Below, one piece after another: positions 24,547-35,815 of a stretch of DNA of 62,368 bases. The stretch spans positions 1-62,368 of the forward strand of contig JAJDAP010000024.1 in NCBI GenBank assembly GCA_029261795.1, written 5' to 3'. Every line of letters begins with the position of its first letter. Positions within the stretch are counted from its first letter, which is position 1. The notes below the pieces were generated by a model. The model worked only from the letters and a program-made list of their open reading frames with translations, was not told the DNA's origin and searched no databases. Source of the stretch: Deltaproteobacteria bacterium. GTDB taxonomy: Bacteria > Myxococcota_A > UBA9160 > UBA6930. The translations under genes were made by a program, and so were the position numbers.

Positions 24547-26139
24547 CTACCGCAGCGGGAGCGCATCCTCGACGACGATCCCGCGATCGCGAAGAATCGT
24601 TCCCTGAGCGCGCTCCAGGTCGGCCACCGAGTTGTGATAGACCTGCAGGGCGCCAATTTTCTGGCTTTCCGCCTCCACCCGGTCTTCTTCGCGCTGCAGG
24701 ACCTGGAATGGTGTCGACTCGCCATGCTCGAGACGGATCTGCTCCGCCCTCAGCTGCTCATTGGCGGCATCTACACGTCGGTTGGCGGCGTGAATGCCCT
24801 CGATCCCGGAGCGCAGGTTCCGGATGGCATCCCGCACCTCCAGGATGATGCTCTGCTCGAGGCGAATGGCGCGGGTCTCGATCTGCCGTAGCTGAATCTC
24901 GCTCTTTCGGTGATTGGAGCGAGCCGTGGTGTTGCCGAGCGGGATCGAGAAGACGGCGCCGCCGGACCAGTTCCGGTTGTCTCCACCCTCGAAGAAGAAA
25001 TCACTGGTGGAACCGAAGTTGCCCGCGACCGAGACCTGGCGCGCGCCCCCGGGTCCGAACAAGCCGGGCGCCGGGTTCGGCTCGCCTGCGAGCCCCTGGT
25101 AGCCGTAGGTGCCGACGAGGTCGAGGCTCGGAAGCCGCTGATTGCGCGCAAACTTGACGCTGACCTTCTGCTGTTCGACCTGGCGTTGGATGACCGAGAG
25201 TTCGGGTCGAAGCGCGAACGCTTTCTCGGCCACAACGCCCTCATCCACGGCGAACTCGGTGAAGGTCGCGGGGTCGTCCGTGGTGACGACGGTGAGCGTC
25301 GTGGTCGGGCGGAGCTGCTGGCCGAGGACCAGGTCGATCAAGGCGTCTTGGGCCGTTTCGTACACGTTCCGTGCCGTAATCAAACGGAACTCGCGGTCGG
25401 CCACGCCGGCCTCCGATTCGACGACTTCCACGCGAGAGACGACGCCGACTTCATATTGAGCCTTGGTCTGTTCGAGCAGGGCGCGCGCGGTCTCGAGGCT
25501 CTTCTTTCCGACCTCGTAGTCCTGCTCGCGAGCGGCCAGGTTCCAGTACGCAGTCGCGATTCCCTGGACCGTGTCCATCAGGCGCACCCGAAACTCGTCG
25601 AAGGCGACGCCCCGGCCGATGCCGCTGAGCTTGACCTGGGTCCACTCGTTGCCCCAGAGGAAGTCGCGCAGCAGGGGAAGCGTCACCGTCGCCGCGACTT
25701 CGGCCTTGTACTCAGGCGACAGGGTCTGGATCGAGGAGTCCGAAGTGTTGCGCTGGCCGAGGTAACTCAGCTCGTAGGTCCAACCGAGTTTCGGGAGAAC
25801 TCCGCCGACGCCAACATCTCCCCCCGTGAATCGTGAGGTCTGTGAGTTGCCCGCCTGCAGCGCACTCGCTGTCGGTGTCGCTCGACTGGAGGTGTTGAAC
25901 TGGCCATTGGCGACCGGCTCGTGCGCACCCCATGCGGCGCTGTAGTCGAGGTCGGCCGCGATCGGGTTGAAGCGTTCGATCGCGACATCCAGGTTGTGTT
26001 CGATCCCACGCTCGATCGCCTGGGAGAGGCTGAGTTCGAGGACCTCGCTCGAGGCCGACGCCGGATCATCCTGACCGAACGCGGGGAGTCCCAGCAGGAC
26101 ACAGGCGAAGGAGGCGATCGGTAGAGCGCGATACTGCAT
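24547..26139 (-). CDS. TolC-family outer membrane channel protein
   Basis: 530 aa with a signal peptide ending AFG-QDD. Two repeated helical hairpins are typical of the outer membrane efflux family: LSLSQAIERGIEHNLDVAIERFN at the start of the first, and KAFALRPELSVIQRQVEQQKV at the start of the second. SIPLGNTTARSNHRKSEIQLRQIETR is the conserved late segment. It would form a trimeric exit duct. The inner-membrane pump and adaptor genes are not adjacent, so the substrate is unknown. Confidence 0.9.
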   Translation of the reverse strand: MQYRALPIASFACVLLGLPAFGQDDPASASSEVLELSLSQAIERGIEHNLDVAIERFNPIAADLDYSAAWGAHEPVANGQFNTSSRATPTASALQAGNSQTSRFTGGDVGVGGVLPKLGWTYELSYLGQRNTSDSSIQTLSPEYKAEVAATVTLPLLRDFLWGNEWTQVKLSGIGRGVAFDEFRVRLMDTVQGIATAYWNLAAREQDYEVGKKSLETARALLEQTKAQYEVGVVSRVEVVESEAGVADREFRLITARNVYETAQDALIDLVLGQQLRPTTTLTVVTTDDPATFTEFAVDEGVVAEKAFALRPELSVIQRQVEQQKVSVKFARNQRLPSLDLVGTYGYQGLAGEPNPAPGLFGPGGARQVSVAGNFGSTSDFFFEGGDNRNWSGGAVFSIPLGNTTARSNHRKSEIQLRQIETRAIRLEQSIILEVRDAIRNLRSGIEGIHAANRRVDAANEQLRAEQIRLEHGESTPFQVLQREEDRVEAESQKIGALQVYHNSVADLERAQGTILRDRGIVVEDALPLR

Positions 26140-26219
26140 GCGAGAAGACTCCTGAACGTGGCGCGGATGCAAAGTAGCAATCGAATGGGGTACCGCGAGT
26201 TCGGCTATGTTCCGCCGCC

Positions 26220-26954
26220 ATGACGGTTGCGGCGTTGGTGCTCGGCGCGGGTAGGGGAGAGCGCTTTCGCGCGAGCCGCGCCCGTGTGTCGGGCGAGTCA
26301 CCGTCTATCGACGCGTTGCCCAAGGCCCTGATTCCACTGGCTGGTCGATCGTTGTTCGCGCGATCGCTGGCCGCGCTCTCGGCTGTTCCGGAGTTGGATC
26401 TCTTGCAGCCCGTTCTGTCCCAGGACGGGATCGAGGCGTGGGCGTCGCTCCGCGAGGAGTGGGGCGAGATCGAGCATCTGGCCGCGCCGGTGCTGGGTGG
26501 TGCCGAACGCCAGGACTCCGTGCGGTGCGGGCTGGCAGCGTTGCCGAGCGATATCGCCTGGGTCGCCATCCACGACGCCGCACGACCCCTGGTTCAGCCT
26601 GCCGAGATCTCGAGGGTCATCGCGGCGGCCAAGGAGCACGGTGCAGCACTGCTGGCAACGCCCGTGACGGACACCGTGCATCGCGTCGTCGGTGGGCAGA
26701 TCGTCGAGACGCCCGACCGCGCCACGCTCTTTGCAGCGGCCACACCCCAGGTGTTTCGCAAGGATTGGCTCAGCGAGGCCTTGCTCGCTGCCGCGACGGA
26801 GGGCATCGTGGGCACCGATGACGCCGGTCTGGTCGCGCGTCTGGGATATCGCGTCGAAGTCGTGCTCGGAGAGGCGTCGAACCTGAAGATCACCACCGAC
26901 GCCGATCGGCTCGCCGCCGAGCGCTGGCTCGAGAGCTTTGGAGAGGGTGCCTGA
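26220..26954 (+). CDS. ispD: 2-C-methyl-D-erythritol 4-phosphate cytidylyltransferase
   Basis: 244 aa. Third step of the MEP isoprenoid pathway: couples CTP to methylerythritol phosphate. VLGAGRGERF is the nucleotide-binding loop, PKALIPLAGRSLFARSL follows, WVAIHDAARPLV is the conserved active-site strand, and TPQVFRKD and GTDDAGLVARLG lie in the C-terminal part. A 15-residue insertion after the first loop (RASRARVSGESPSID) is longer than usual. It is followed 2 nt later by ispF, the next-but-one enzyme of the pathway. Confidence 0.95.
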   Translation: MTVAALVLGAGRGERFRASRARVSGESPSIDALPKALIPLAGRSLFARSLAALSAVPELDLLQPVLSQDGIEAWASLREEWGEIEHLAAPVLGGAERQDSVRCGLAALPSDIAWVAIHDAARPLVQPAEISRVIAAAKEHGAALLATPVTDTVHRVVGGQIVETPDRATLFAAATPQVFRKDWLSEALLAAATEGIVGTDDAGLVARLGYRVEVVLGEASNLKITTDADRLAAERWLESFGEGA

Positions 26955-26956
26955 AG

Positions 26957-27445
26957 ATGCGGGTGGGACAGGGCTTCGATGCACACCGGCTGGTCGCCGG
27001 GCGCCCGCTCTGGCTCGGTGGGGTGGAGATTCCGCACGAGCGCGGCCTCGAGGGACACAGCGATGGCGATGCGCTGCTGCACGCCATCACCGATGCCCTG
27101 CTGGGTGCGCTCGGTCGCGGCGACCTCGGTAGCCGCTTCCCGTCGTCGGATCCCTCGCTTGCCGGCATCGCGAGTTCGGAGTTGTTGGGCCGCGTCGTCA
27201 GCGACATGCGCGAGGCCCGCTACGCCGTTGCCAATCTCGATGCCACCGTGATCGCCGAGCAACCGCGCCTCGCCGCTCATCAAGCGGCCATGCGCCGGTC
27301 TGTTGCAGCGTTGTTGGGTGCTGCCGAGGCGGCGGTCAACATCAAGGTCACGAGTACGGACGAACTCGGCGCAATCGGACGCGGCGAAGGCATCGCGGCC
27401 CAGGCGGTGTTGCTGTTGGTTCCCGTGGAGGCCGACGACCAGTGA
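26957..27445 (+). CDS. ispF: 2-C-methyl-D-erythritol 2,4-cyclodiphosphate synthase
   Basis: 162 aa. Cyclises the CDP-methylerythritol phosphate intermediate and releases CMP. GQGFDAHRLVAG gives the metal ligands D and H, and EGHSDGDALLHAITDALLGALG is the second ligand block. SSDPSLAGIASSELL and VNIKVTSTDELGAIGRGEGIAA complete the signature. The gene overlaps cysS by 4 nt. Confidence 0.96.
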   Translation: MRVGQGFDAHRLVAGRPLWLGGVEIPHERGLEGHSDGDALLHAITDALLGALGRGDLGSRFPSSDPSLAGIASSELLGRVVSDMREARYAVANLDATVIAEQPRLAAHQAAMRRSVAALLGAAEAAVNIKVTSTDELGAIGRGEGIAAQAVLLLVPVEADDQ

Positions 27446-28857
27446 GCGAACGGCTCGAGTTCTTCAATACACGCACGCGCAGCAAGCAACCCTTCGTCCC
27501 GATCGAGGCGGGACACGCGCGGCTCTACACCTGCGGGCCCACCGTCTACTCGCCCCAGCACATCGGCAACATGCGGCCGAACGTCTTCGCCGACCTGTTG
27601 AACCGGGCGCTGCGCGCGGAAGGCTATCGGGTGACCCACGTCATGAACATCACCGACGTCGGTCACCTGACCGACGACGACCACGACGCTGGCGATGACA
27701 AGATGGAGAAGGCCGCGCGCGAGAGCGGTCGCAGCGCCACCGACGTTGCCGCCGAGCACACGGGACAATGGTTGCGCGATCGCGAGCGTCTGAACTGCAC
27801 GCCACCCGATGTCCTGTGCAAGGCGACCGAACACATCCCCGAACAGATCGCCATGATCGAGAAGCTCGAGGCGGCGGGTTCCACCTACGTGATCGACGAC
27901 GGTGTCTACTTCGATGTCTCGACCTTCGCACGTTATGCCGAGCTTGCCGGCCTCGACCTGAATCAACAGCAAAGCGGCGCGCGGGTGGCCGAAGTAGCGG
28001 GCAAGCGGGGCCCTGGCGATTTCGCGCTCTGGAAGTTCGCCGATCCCGACGTCAAGCGACAGCAGGAATGGGATTCGCCCTGGGGTCGCGGCTTTCCGGG
28101 TTGGCACATCGAGTGCTCGGCGATGAGTGTGAAGTATCTCGGCGAGCGCTTCGACATCCACACCGGGGGTGTCGAGCATCTGCCCGTCCATCACACCAAC
28201 GAACTCGCCCAGGCCGAGACCGCACTCGGTTGCCATCCCTGGGTCGAGATCTGGATGCATCACGACTGGATCGTCTTCGATGGTGGCGACAAGATCTCGA
28301 AATCCAAGGGCCACGCGCTGGTCCTCCAGGATCTGATCGATGCCGGGCATTCGGCGCTGGCATTCCGCTACTTCCTGCTCCAGGCGCACTACCGGAAGCA
28401 ACAGCACTGGAGCATGGACGCGCTCGCGGCGGCAGAGACGGGCTATCGACGGCTACTCGGGCAGACATTGCCGCTCGCGGCTGCCGAGGGTGAGGCCGAT
28501 GAAGCGCGGATTTCCCCTTGGCGCCAGCGCTTCTGGGACGCGGTGCGTGACGACCTGAACTCGCCCCGGGCGCTGGCGGTTGCGACCGAAGCGGCACGCG
28601 CCAGCGACCTGGAAGCGGCGGACCGCCGGGAATTGCTGAGCGAGTTCGATAGCTGGTTGGGGCTCGACCTGTTGAGCGCCGACCCCTCGGAGCCAGCGGA
28701 GGCTTCGGATCCCCGCATCGATGCCCTGGTGGCGGAACGCGAAGCCGCGCGAAAGTCGAAGGATTTCGCGACTTCGGACCGGATCCGTGACGAACTCGCA
28801 GCCGAGGGAATCCAGATCGAGGACACGCCCGACGGCCCGCGTTGGAGCCGCGCCTAG
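27442..28857 (+). CDS. cysS: Cysteinyl-tRNA synthetase
   Basis: 471 aa, GTG start overlapping ispF. The opening [17 protein letters not shown] combines the first zinc-ligand Cys and the class I HIGH-type motif. Later zinc ligands are in HIECSAMS and the HHTNELAQ region, and KISKSKGH is the KMSKS loop. The C-terminal helical and anticodon-binding domains are complete. It charges tRNA-Cys. Confidence 0.97.
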   Translation: MSERLEFFNTRTRSKQPFVPIEAGHARLYTCGPTVYSPQHIGNMRPNVFADLLNRALRAEGYRVTHVMNITDVGHLTDDDHDAGDDKMEKAARESGRSATDVAAEHTGQWLRDRERLNCTPPDVLCKATEHIPEQIAMIEKLEAAGSTYVIDDGVYFDVSTFARYAELAGLDLNQQQSGARVAEVAGKRGPGDFALWKFADPDVKRQQEWDSPWGRGFPGWHIECSAMSVKYLGERFDIHTGGVEHLPVHHTNELAQAETALGCHPWVEIWMHHDWIVFDGGDKISKSKGHALVLQDLIDAGHSALAFRYFLLQAHYRKQQHWSMDALAAAETGYRRLLGQTLPLAAAEGEADEARISPWRQRFWDAVRDDLNSPRALAVATEAARASDLEAADRRELLSEFDSWLGLDLLSADPSEPAEASDPRIDALVAEREAARKSKDFATSDRIRDELAAEGIQIEDTPDGPRWSRA

Positions 28858-28897
28858 CCGCGCCTTTCAGACGCCTGCATCCGCTAGCCTCTGCGAC

Positions 28898-30892
28898 GTG
28901 GAACGCTTCGAACTCGTCAGTGATTTCGAGCCCGCCGGCGATCAGCCGGGCGCCATCGCAGAACTGGTCGAGGGACTCGAACGCGGCGACAAACACCAGA
29001 CGCTGCTGGGTGTCACCGGGAGCGGCAAGTCGTTCACGATGGCCTGCGTGATCGAGGCGCTGAACCGCCCCGCGATCGTGATGGCGCCCAACAAGACGTT
29101 GGCGGCCCAGCTCTACAGCGAGTTCAAGGGACTCTTCCCGAACAATGCCGTCGAGTACTTCGTTTCCTACTACGACTACTATCAGCCCGAGGCGTACATC
29201 GCGGCGTCCGATACGTACATCGAGAAGGATTCGTCGGTCAACGACGAGATCGACAAGCTGCGGCACTCGGCCACCCATTCCTTGATGTCCCGGCGCGACA
29301 CCCTGGTCGTTGCGAGTGTCTCGTGCATCTACGGCCTGGGTTCGCCGGAGAGCTACGGCAACCACCGCGCGCTCTTGCAGGTGGGCGACAGCATCGATCG
29401 CGACGATCTGCTGCGGCGACTCGTCAGCATGCTCTACAGCCGCAACGATCACGACTTCCAGCGCGGAACCTTCCGGGTTCGGGGCGATGTGGTCGAGATC
29501 ATTCCCCAGTACGAGAGCGATAAGGCGATCCGCATCGAGTTCTTCGGTGACGAGATCGAATCGCTCGCCGAGATCGACCCGCTGCGGGGCAAGGTCCTGT
29601 CACGGCCGAAGCGCGCCATGATCTTTCCGGCAAGTCACTACGTCGCGGCCGACGACACCCTCGCCCGAGCGTGTGCCGGGATCCGCGAGGAGCTGGCAGC
29701 ACGCGCGGAGGAGCTTCGCGGCGAGAACAAGCTGCTCGAAGCCCAGCGCATCGAACAGCGCACGCTCTACGATCTCGAGAACCTGCAGGAGATGGGTTTC
29801 TGCAACGGGGTCGAGAACTACTCGCGCTGGCTCGACGGACGCTCGCCCGGCGAGGCGCCCTACACGTTGTACGACTACTTCCCTGACGATGTGCTCGTCT
29901 TCCTGGACGAGAGCCACGTCTCGGCGCCCCAGATCGGGGGCATGTATCGCGGTGATCGCGCGCGCAAGGAAACCCTGGTCGAGTACGGCTTCCGCCTGCC
30001 GTCCGCCCTCGATAATCGGCCACTTCGCTTCGACGAGTGGGAAGTGCGCGCCGGCCAACGCATCTACGTGTCGGCAACGCCAGGCGACTACGAGCTCGAT
30101 CAGTGCAAGGGCGCCGTCGTCGAGCAGATCATTCGCCCCACCGGGCTCGTCGATCCGACCATCGAGATCTACCCCGCCCAGGGACAGGTCGATCACCTCC
30201 TCGACGAGATTCGCAAACGCGTTGCAGTGGGTGAACGCGTGCTCGTGACGACCCTGACCAAGCGGATGGCCGAGGAACTCACCGACTACTATGGCGACCA
30301 CGGGGTACGGGTGCGCTACCTGCACAGCGACATCAAGACGATCGAGCGGACGGAGATCATCCGCGAACTCCGCGAAGGCGGCTTCGACGTGCTGGTCGGG
30401 ATCAACCTGTTGCGCGAGGGGCTCGACATTCCCGAAGTGTCGCTGGTGGCCATCCTCGATGCGGACAAGGAAGGCTTCCTGCGCTCGCAGCGCTCGCTGA
30501 TCCAGACGAGTGGGCGCGCGGCCCGCAACGTGAACGGCACCGTCATCTTCTACGCCGACAAGGAAACGGATTCCATCAAGGCAGCGGTGGCCGAGTCCGG
30601 GCGTCGGCGAGAAGTGCAGATGGCCTACAACGAGGCCCACGGCATCACGCCGCAGACGGTGACGAAAGCGATCTCGAGCCTGCGCGATTCGATCTGGGAA
30701 TCCGACTACGTGACCGTGCCGACCACGCCCGAGCGTGTCGAGCCCGAAATTCCGTTGCACGAGATCCCGGCCGTGATCGCGGCCCTGCGCCGCGAGATGG
30801 AAAGCGCCGCCAGCGAGCTCGAGTACGAAAGCGCCGCCGACCTGCGCGATCGGATTCGCATGCTCGAGCAAGAGCGCCTGAGAGCCGGATGA
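28898..30892 (+). CDS. uvrB: UvrABC system protein B
   Basis: 664 aa from GTG 28898 ([19 protein letters not shown]). Walker [11 protein letters not shown], the beta-hairpin that clamps damaged DNA ([11 protein letters not shown]), DEAD-box-like DESH, helicase motif VI region QTSGRAARN, and the C-terminal UVR motif [17 protein letters not shown] that binds UvrC. Central damage-verification protein of nucleotide excision repair. Upstream in-frame codons do not resemble the family. It overlaps uvrC by 4 nt. Confidence 0.97.
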   Translation: MERFELVSDFEPAGDQPGAIAELVEGLERGDKHQTLLGVTGSGKSFTMACVIEALNRPAIVMAPNKTLAAQLYSEFKGLFPNNAVEYFVSYYDYYQPEAYIAASDTYIEKDSSVNDEIDKLRHSATHSLMSRRDTLVVASVSCIYGLGSPESYGNHRALLQVGDSIDRDDLLRRLVSMLYSRNDHDFQRGTFRVRGDVVEIIPQYESDKAIRIEFFGDEIESLAEIDPLRGKVLSRPKRAMIFPASHYVAADDTLARACAGIREELAARAEELRGENKLLEAQRIEQRTLYDLENLQEMGFCNGVENYSRWLDGRSPGEAPYTLYDYFPDDVLVFLDESHVSAPQIGGMYRGDRARKETLVEYGFRLPSALDNRPLRFDEWEVRAGQRIYVSATPGDYELDQCKGAVVEQIIRPTGLVDPTIEIYPAQGQVDHLLDEIRKRVAVGERVLVTTLTKRMAEELTDYYGDHGVRVRYLHSDIKTIERTEIIRELREGGFDVLVGINLLREGLDIPEVSLVAILDADKEGFLRSQRSLIQTSGRAARNVNGTVIFYADKETDSIKAAVAESGRRREVQMAYNEAHGITPQTVTKAISSLRDSIWESDYVTVPTTPERVEPEIPLHEIPAVIAALRREMESAASELEYESAADLRDRIRMLEQERLRAG

Positions 30893-32865
30893 CCGAGACC
30901 GGGGGCCCCGAGGCTGGCGCGCTCAGCGAGCGGCTCGATTCGCTTCCGACCGAGCCGGGCGTCTACCTGATGAAGAGTGCACGAGGGAAGGTGCTCTACG
31001 TCGGCAAGGCCCAGAACCTGCGCATGCGGGTCCGCTCGTACTTCAATGCCGGTGGTGACGGACGCCATCAGGTGCCGAGGCTGGTCAAGCGTGTGGCCGA
31101 CATCGGCGTACTCGTGACATCCAACGTCAAGGATGCCTTGCTGCTCGAGAACGAGCTGATCAAGCAGTACAAGCCGCCCTTCAACGTTCGGCTGCGCGAC
31201 GACAAGCAGTACCTGGCGCTCCGGCTCGACGCTCGCGAAGACTGGCCGCGCCTGACGATGGTGCGGAACTTCAAGCGCGACGGAGCGCAGTACTTCGGCC
31301 CCTATACGTCGAGTACCGGCATGCGGCACTCGCTCTCGCACTTGCGCCGGATCTTCCCGCTTCGAACCTGCAGCGCGGGGGTGTTCAAGGATTATGCCCG
31401 GCGTGGACGGCCCTGCATCGAGTACGAGATGAAACGCTGCCCGGGGCCGTGTTGTGGCCTCGTGACGAAGGACGACTATCAACAGCTGCTCCAGGGGACG
31501 GAACTCTTCCTGCGCGGCCGGTCCGAAGAACTGGTCGAAACGCTCGGTATTCGCATGAAGGCGGCGGCCGCAGCCGAACAGTTCGAAGAAGCCGCGCGGC
31601 TGCGCGATCGGATCGGTGCCGTCGAACAGACCGTCGAGCGCCAGCAGATCGTGACCGAGCGTCGGGTCAATCGCGATGTGTTCGGGCTGGCGCGCGACGG
31701 CGGCGAGGTCGAGATGCAGATCCTTCACGTGCGAGAGGGGCGTGTGATCGGTGCCTCCGACCACGCTTTCTCTGGCGTCGAGGTCGATGACGCCGAGGTG
31801 ATGGCATCCTTCCTGGGCCAATACTACGTGGGCGGTGCCGAGCGTCAGATTCCCGGCGAGGTGCTGGTCTCGATCGCGCCCGAGGACGGCGGCGCGCTGG
31901 AGGGCCTGCTGGCGGATCGAGCGGAGCGCAAGGTCTCGGTCTGGCAACCGCAACGCGGCGCGCCCCGCGAACTCGTCGAACTCGCCGTCCGCAATGCCGA
32001 GATCGAGTTGGTGCGCCGGCTGCAAGCGCGTGAGAGTGTCGACACGGCATTGGCCGAGTTGCAGGAGCGGCTCCATCTGGCCGCGCTGCCACGCCGAATC
32101 GAGTGCTATGACGTCTCGCATCTCGCAGGAACCCTGGCCGTGGCCAGTCGCGTGGTCTTCCAGGACGGCCAACCCCAGAAGAACGACTATCGGCGCTATC
32201 GGATCAAGGATGCCGCGGCCGGCGACGATCTCGCGTGCATGCGAGAAATCCTGGGCCGAAGACTTGCGCGCCGCGAGAGCGAGCCGTTGCCCGATCTGCT
32301 CGTGGTCGATGGCGGCCGCGGGCAGTTGAGCGTTGCCAGTGCGTTGCTAGGCGATCTCGGCCTCGAGGCCGATCATGTGGGCATCGCGAAGGAGCGGGAC
32401 GACGAATCTCCATCGATCCGTGTGAAACGCTCGGGCGGCCTCAAGGCCGAGCGCGTGTTCCTGCCCAACCGCGTGAACCCGGTGATGCTGCCGCCGAGCT
32501 CTCGCGGCATGCTGCTGCTGCAGCGGGTGCGCGACGAGGCCCATCGCTTTGCCATCGAATTCCAGCGCTCGCTGCGGAGCAAGGTCGGGCTCACCTCGAT
32601 CCTCGAAGAGGTTCCCGGCATCGGCCCCCGCAAGCGCCAGGCGCTGCTGAAGGAACTGGGCTCGTTGCGTCGCGTGCGCGAGGCTGAGCCCGAGGAGCTC
32701 GCCCGGGTGACGGGTATTTCCACGCGGGATGCCGAAATGCTTCATGACTTCTTCCGAGCCCTCGCCGAGATCGATGCGCCGGACGAACCACCGCCGGAGC
32801 CGGCATCCGAGCCTGCAGGATCCAGTGCCGGCCATGGGGAAGGGGAAGCCGATTTCCCAAATTGA
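30889..32865 (+). CDS. uvrC: UvrABC system protein C
   Basis: 658 aa. GIY-YIG nuclease domain at the N-terminus ([19 protein letters not shown]), UVR motif ([17 protein letters not shown]), the RNase H-like 5'-nuclease domain ([35 protein letters not shown]), and a helix-hairpin-helix pair ([18 protein letters not shown]). It makes both incisions around the lesion. Direct coupling of uvrB to uvrC on one transcript is less common than separated genes and ensures joint expression. Confidence 0.97.
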   Translation: MTETGGPEAGALSERLDSLPTEPGVYLMKSARGKVLYVGKAQNLRMRVRSYFNAGGDGRHQVPRLVKRVADIGVLVTSNVKDALLLENELIKQYKPPFNVRLRDDKQYLALRLDAREDWPRLTMVRNFKRDGAQYFGPYTSSTGMRHSLSHLRRIFPLRTCSAGVFKDYARRGRPCIEYEMKRCPGPCCGLVTKDDYQQLLQGTELFLRGRSEELVETLGIRMKAAAAAEQFEEAARLRDRIGAVEQTVERQQIVTERRVNRDVFGLARDGGEVEMQILHVREGRVIGASDHAFSGVEVDDAEVMASFLGQYYVGGAERQIPGEVLVSIAPEDGGALEGLLADRAERKVSVWQPQRGAPRELVELAVRNAEIELVRRLQARESVDTALAELQERLHLAALPRRIECYDVSHLAGTLAVASRVVFQDGQPQKNDYRRYRIKDAAAGDDLACMREILGRRLARRESEPLPDLLVVDGGRGQLSVASALLGDLGLEADHVGIAKERDDESPSIRVKRSGGLKAERVFLPNRVNPVMLPPSSRGMLLLQRVRDEAHRFAIEFQRSLRSKVGLTSILEEVPGIGPRKRQALLKELGSLRRVREAEPEELARVTGISTRDAEMLHDFFRALAEIDAPDEPPPEPASEPAGSSAGHGEGEADFPN

Positions 32866-33005
32866 GGTCTGCGGCGAACCGATGCCGGTTGGTCGTGAAT
32901 GCAGCAGACCCGGCCGTATTCGTCGGAAACCCTGATCTTGCGCAGGCTTGCGAGGCATTCTGCGAGCAGCGATGGGCTGGCATTCAACTTGCTCCAAGCG
33001 ACCCC

Positions 33006-33341
33006 ATGGCCGACCGGAAAAGCGTTCAGTTCGACCTCGAAGAGCGGGGCGTGGCGGCGGAATTCGCCGAGGCGCTGGCCGAGCGGCTCGATCGCGCCGC
33101 CGATCGGCTCCATCCCGAGGTCTACGACGCGGTCCTGACCGGGGTCACCCTGGCCTACGGCGAACATCGTCGCAGCCTCGAGGTACTCGAGCGTTCGAAC
33201 CGCGATCTCGACGAGATCCAGACCCTGCTCTCAGCGTTCGGCGAAGAACTCCAGAAGCTCGACGAGGCTCTCGAAACGCTCGCGGCCTACACGTTGCGGA
33301 TGCGCAGCCAGTCCGTGACCCGCGAGCGTTTGCTCCACTAG
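33006..33341 (+). CDS. Small helical protein of unknown function
   Basis: 111 aa from ATG 33006; the longer in-frame opening from 32862 has codons without a domain-like pattern. The protein is acidic and almost wholly helical, with heptad-like Leu/Ile spacing from about 55 to 100 (LEVLERSNRDLDEIQTLLSAFGEELQKLDEALETL), which suggests a short coiled coil. No signal peptide or membrane segment. I do not recognise a family. It stands 140 bp after uvrC and 83 bp before comEC, probably its own or the uvrC transcript. Confidence 0.65.
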   Translation: MADRKSVQFDLEERGVAAEFAEALAERLDRAADRLHPEVYDAVLTGVTLAYGEHRRSLEVLERSNRDLDEIQTLLSAFGEELQKLDEALETLAAYTLRMRSQSVTRERLLH

Positions 33342-33424
33342 GCTACGCGCCCTCAGCCAGCGTTCGCCCGGCGCCCATGCTCCGCTAGGCTGGGTCTCTC
33401 TCCCCGGTCCCGCGGGAGCCCGCT

Positions 33425-35815
33425 GTGCGCTTGGCCCTCATCGGCGCAGTCGTGGCCTTCATCGTTGGCCTGGCACTCGCCGACTACACGGGTCGGGCCG
33501 GGGCCTGTGAATGCAGAGCGCTTGCCCTGGTTGCACTGGCGCTCGCATGCGCATCGCGCGACGCCCTTCGAGGCGTCTTCGCGCTCCTCGCGGTGGCCTC
33601 GCTGGGCGCCGCGGCCATGGCGGATGCGTTCGAACGCGCTGGCCAGCCACTCGCGTCGCGGCTCGAAACCGTGGTGGATGCTCGTGTCTCAGAACGCATT
33701 GCCGGGGCCGGCCGCGTCGTTATCCGTGCCGACCAGGTGATCGGCCCGGACGGCACGCCGGTACCCCCCGCGATTCGCTTGTGGGTCGAGCCTGAATCGC
33801 CGTTGGCCCGGATCCCTCGCGGTGATGCGTTCCGCGCGGCCGTCGAACTGCACAGCCCACGCCCGGCATCGAACCCGGGTGGCCGCGGCCGCGATCGCGC
33901 CCTGGCGCGTCGCGGGGTCGGTGCCGCCGGCACGTTGCGTCACCCGGCCTTCGCCGTCTCGACCGTGCCCAGACGGAATCGCATGGGTCTCCGGCAAGGG
34001 ATCGAGGAGATCCGACAGCGAAGCCTGCTTCGCCTGCGTGAGAGAGGTCAGGGCGGCGCGTTGCTGGCCGCGCTCGCGCTCGGGGATCGAAGCGGCCTCG
34101 CGGCGGAAACGCGCGCGGCTGCCGCCCGAGGGGGCGTGGCGCACCTGCTCGCAGTTTCTGGCCTGCATCTCGCGCTGGTGGCCGGGGGTGCTGCGCTGCT
34201 ATTCGGGCGTCTGTTCCGTTGGCGCGGCCTGTCTTCAAGGTTCGATACGCGCAGACTCGCCTTCGTCGGCGCCCTCGTCGTCGGCGCAGGCTATGCCCTC
34301 GCGAGCGGTGCGCCCGTGTCGATGCAGCGCGCGTTCGCGTTTCTGGCGGTGCTTGGAATCGCCGGGATGTTGCGAAGAACGGTCGGGGGCTATCAGCGTC
34401 TCGGGCTCGCGGCCGGGTTCGTGGTCTTCAGCGAACCGGCCGTGATCTTCGAGCCCGCCGCCCAGCTCTCATTCGTCGCGACTTCCGCACTGATTCTCGC
34501 GCCGCCGGTCGGCGCCGAGCTCGCGCCGGGGTTGCGTAGACGTGCACTGGAGTTGTTGGGGGCGTCAGCTGCGGCATCGCTCGCGACTGCGCCGTTGGTG
34601 GCGCTGCATTTCGGCACCACTTCCTCGTTCGGTTGGTTCGCCAACCTGATTGCGATCCCGCTGACGGCCGTTTTGCTGCTACCGCTCGCGCTCGCGAGTG
34701 CGTTGATCGAAGCGGCCGACTTCAGTGCACTGGGCTGGCTCGTCGAATTCGCCGTCTTCCTGGCGGAGGGATGCCTGGCCGCGTCCGAGGCCTGGGCCGC
34801 CGCGCTGCCGGCCGCGGGTTCCGTCGCACCCGGTCCACTTGGCTGGTGGCTTTCCGTGGGTGTCGCGCTCTTTGGCGTGACGCGCTCGCGGCTCTGGCTC
34901 CGCGCCCTGGCAGCCGCTGCCTGCGGGGCGGTCTTGACTGGCGCCCCCGTCGCGGATCTGGATCCGCCCATCCCTCGGGTCGTCTTCCTGGACGTGGGCT
35001 GGGGCGACGCGATCGTCGTGCAGGGACGCAGCGGCGCTCTGCTGGTCGATGCCGGGGGCGCCTTCGAGGGCTACGACGCGGGGCGCTCCATCGTGCTGCC
35101 GGCGCTGGCGCGGCTGGGTGTCGAGCGTCTCGACGCGCTGGTCGTCACCCATCGAGATCGCGACCACAGCGGTGGAATCGTGAGTGTCCTGGGCGGCATC
35201 CCGATCGACGAACTCTGGCTGCCCTACGGCGCCGGCTCGGACCCGGCCTTGTCCGAGCTCTTGGCCGCTGCAGGCAGCCGCACGATTCCGATCCGCGAAC
35301 TCGGTGCTGCGAGTCCTCGCCTCGAGCGTGGCGACCTGCGCATCGAGCCGCTCTGGCCCCTCGCCGAGAGTCGCACCGGCGGCAACGCGGACTCGCTGGT
35401 GCTGCGCGTCGAGCTGGCCGGCGCCGCATTCCTGCTGACCGGAGATCTGGAGGCGCCGGGTGAACGGGCGTTGCTCGGGCGGGGCGCCAACCTCTCGGTC
35501 GATCTCTTGAAGCTGGGACATCACGGCAGTCGCACCTCGAGCCACGAAGCCTTTCTGCGCGCGGTCGCCCCGCGTTGGAGTGTCGTCTCCGCGCCCGAGG
35601 CCGGGCGTCTGGCATTCCCGCACCGCTCGGTGCTCGAACGGGTGCGTGCCCTCGACATCGGCCTGGCTTGGACCGGCCGGGATGGGGCCGTGCTGGTGGG
35701 TCTCGAGCCTTTCAGCGTGGCGGGGTGGCGAAGCGGGGGGCTCGCACGGAACCCGGCGCAATCCGATAGGCTCGGTTCGCACGCAGAGAGGAATCGTGAT
35801 GGCCACCGCCCATGA
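33425..35815 (+). CDS. ComEC/Rec2-family DNA uptake channel protein
   Basis: 796 aa, GTG start. N-terminal helices and a small OB-like soluble part, then the competence domain (ARGGVAHLLAVSGLHLALVAGG) with many helices, then a C-terminal metallo-beta-lactamase-like domain: VVFLDVGWGDAIVVQ, the metal motif THRDRDHSGG and LLTGDLEAPGE, LKLGHHGSRTS. ComEC moves single-stranded DNA across the inner membrane in natural transformation. The metal motif has HRDRDHSGG where HxHxDH is usual. The first His of the motif is therefore replaced by Arg at one position or the motif is shifted; nuclease activity may be changed. Other competence genes are not in the window. Confidence 0.9.
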   Translation: MRLALIGAVVAFIVGLALADYTGRAGACECRALALVALALACASRDALRGVFALLAVASLGAAAMADAFERAGQPLASRLETVVDARVSERIAGAGRVVIRADQVIGPDGTPVPPAIRLWVEPESPLARIPRGDAFRAAVELHSPRPASNPGGRGRDRALARRGVGAAGTLRHPAFAVSTVPRRNRMGLRQGIEEIRQRSLLRLRERGQGGALLAALALGDRSGLAAETRAAAARGGVAHLLAVSGLHLALVAGGAALLFGRLFRWRGLSSRFDTRRLAFVGALVVGAGYALASGAPVSMQRAFAFLAVLGIAGMLRRTVGGYQRLGLAAGFVVFSEPAVIFEPAAQLSFVATSALILAPPVGAELAPGLRRRALELLGASAAASLATAPLVALHFGTTSSFGWFANLIAIPLTAVLLLPLALASALIEAADFSALGWLVEFAVFLAEGCLAASEAWAAALPAAGSVAPGPLGWWLSVGVALFGVTRSRLWLRALAAAACGAVLTGAPVADLDPPIPRVVFLDVGWGDAIVVQGRSGALLVDAGGAFEGYDAGRSIVLPALARLGVERLDALVVTHRDRDHSGGIVSVLGGIPIDELWLPYGAGSDPALSELLAAAGSRTIPIRELGAASPRLERGDLRIEPLWPLAESRTGGNADSLVLRVELAGAAFLLTGDLEAPGERALLGRGANLSVDLLKLGHHGSRTSSHEAFLRAVAPRWSVVSAPEAGRLAFPHRSVLERVRALDIGLAWTGRDGAVLVGLEPFSVAGWRSGGLARNPAQSDRLGSHAERNRDGHRP

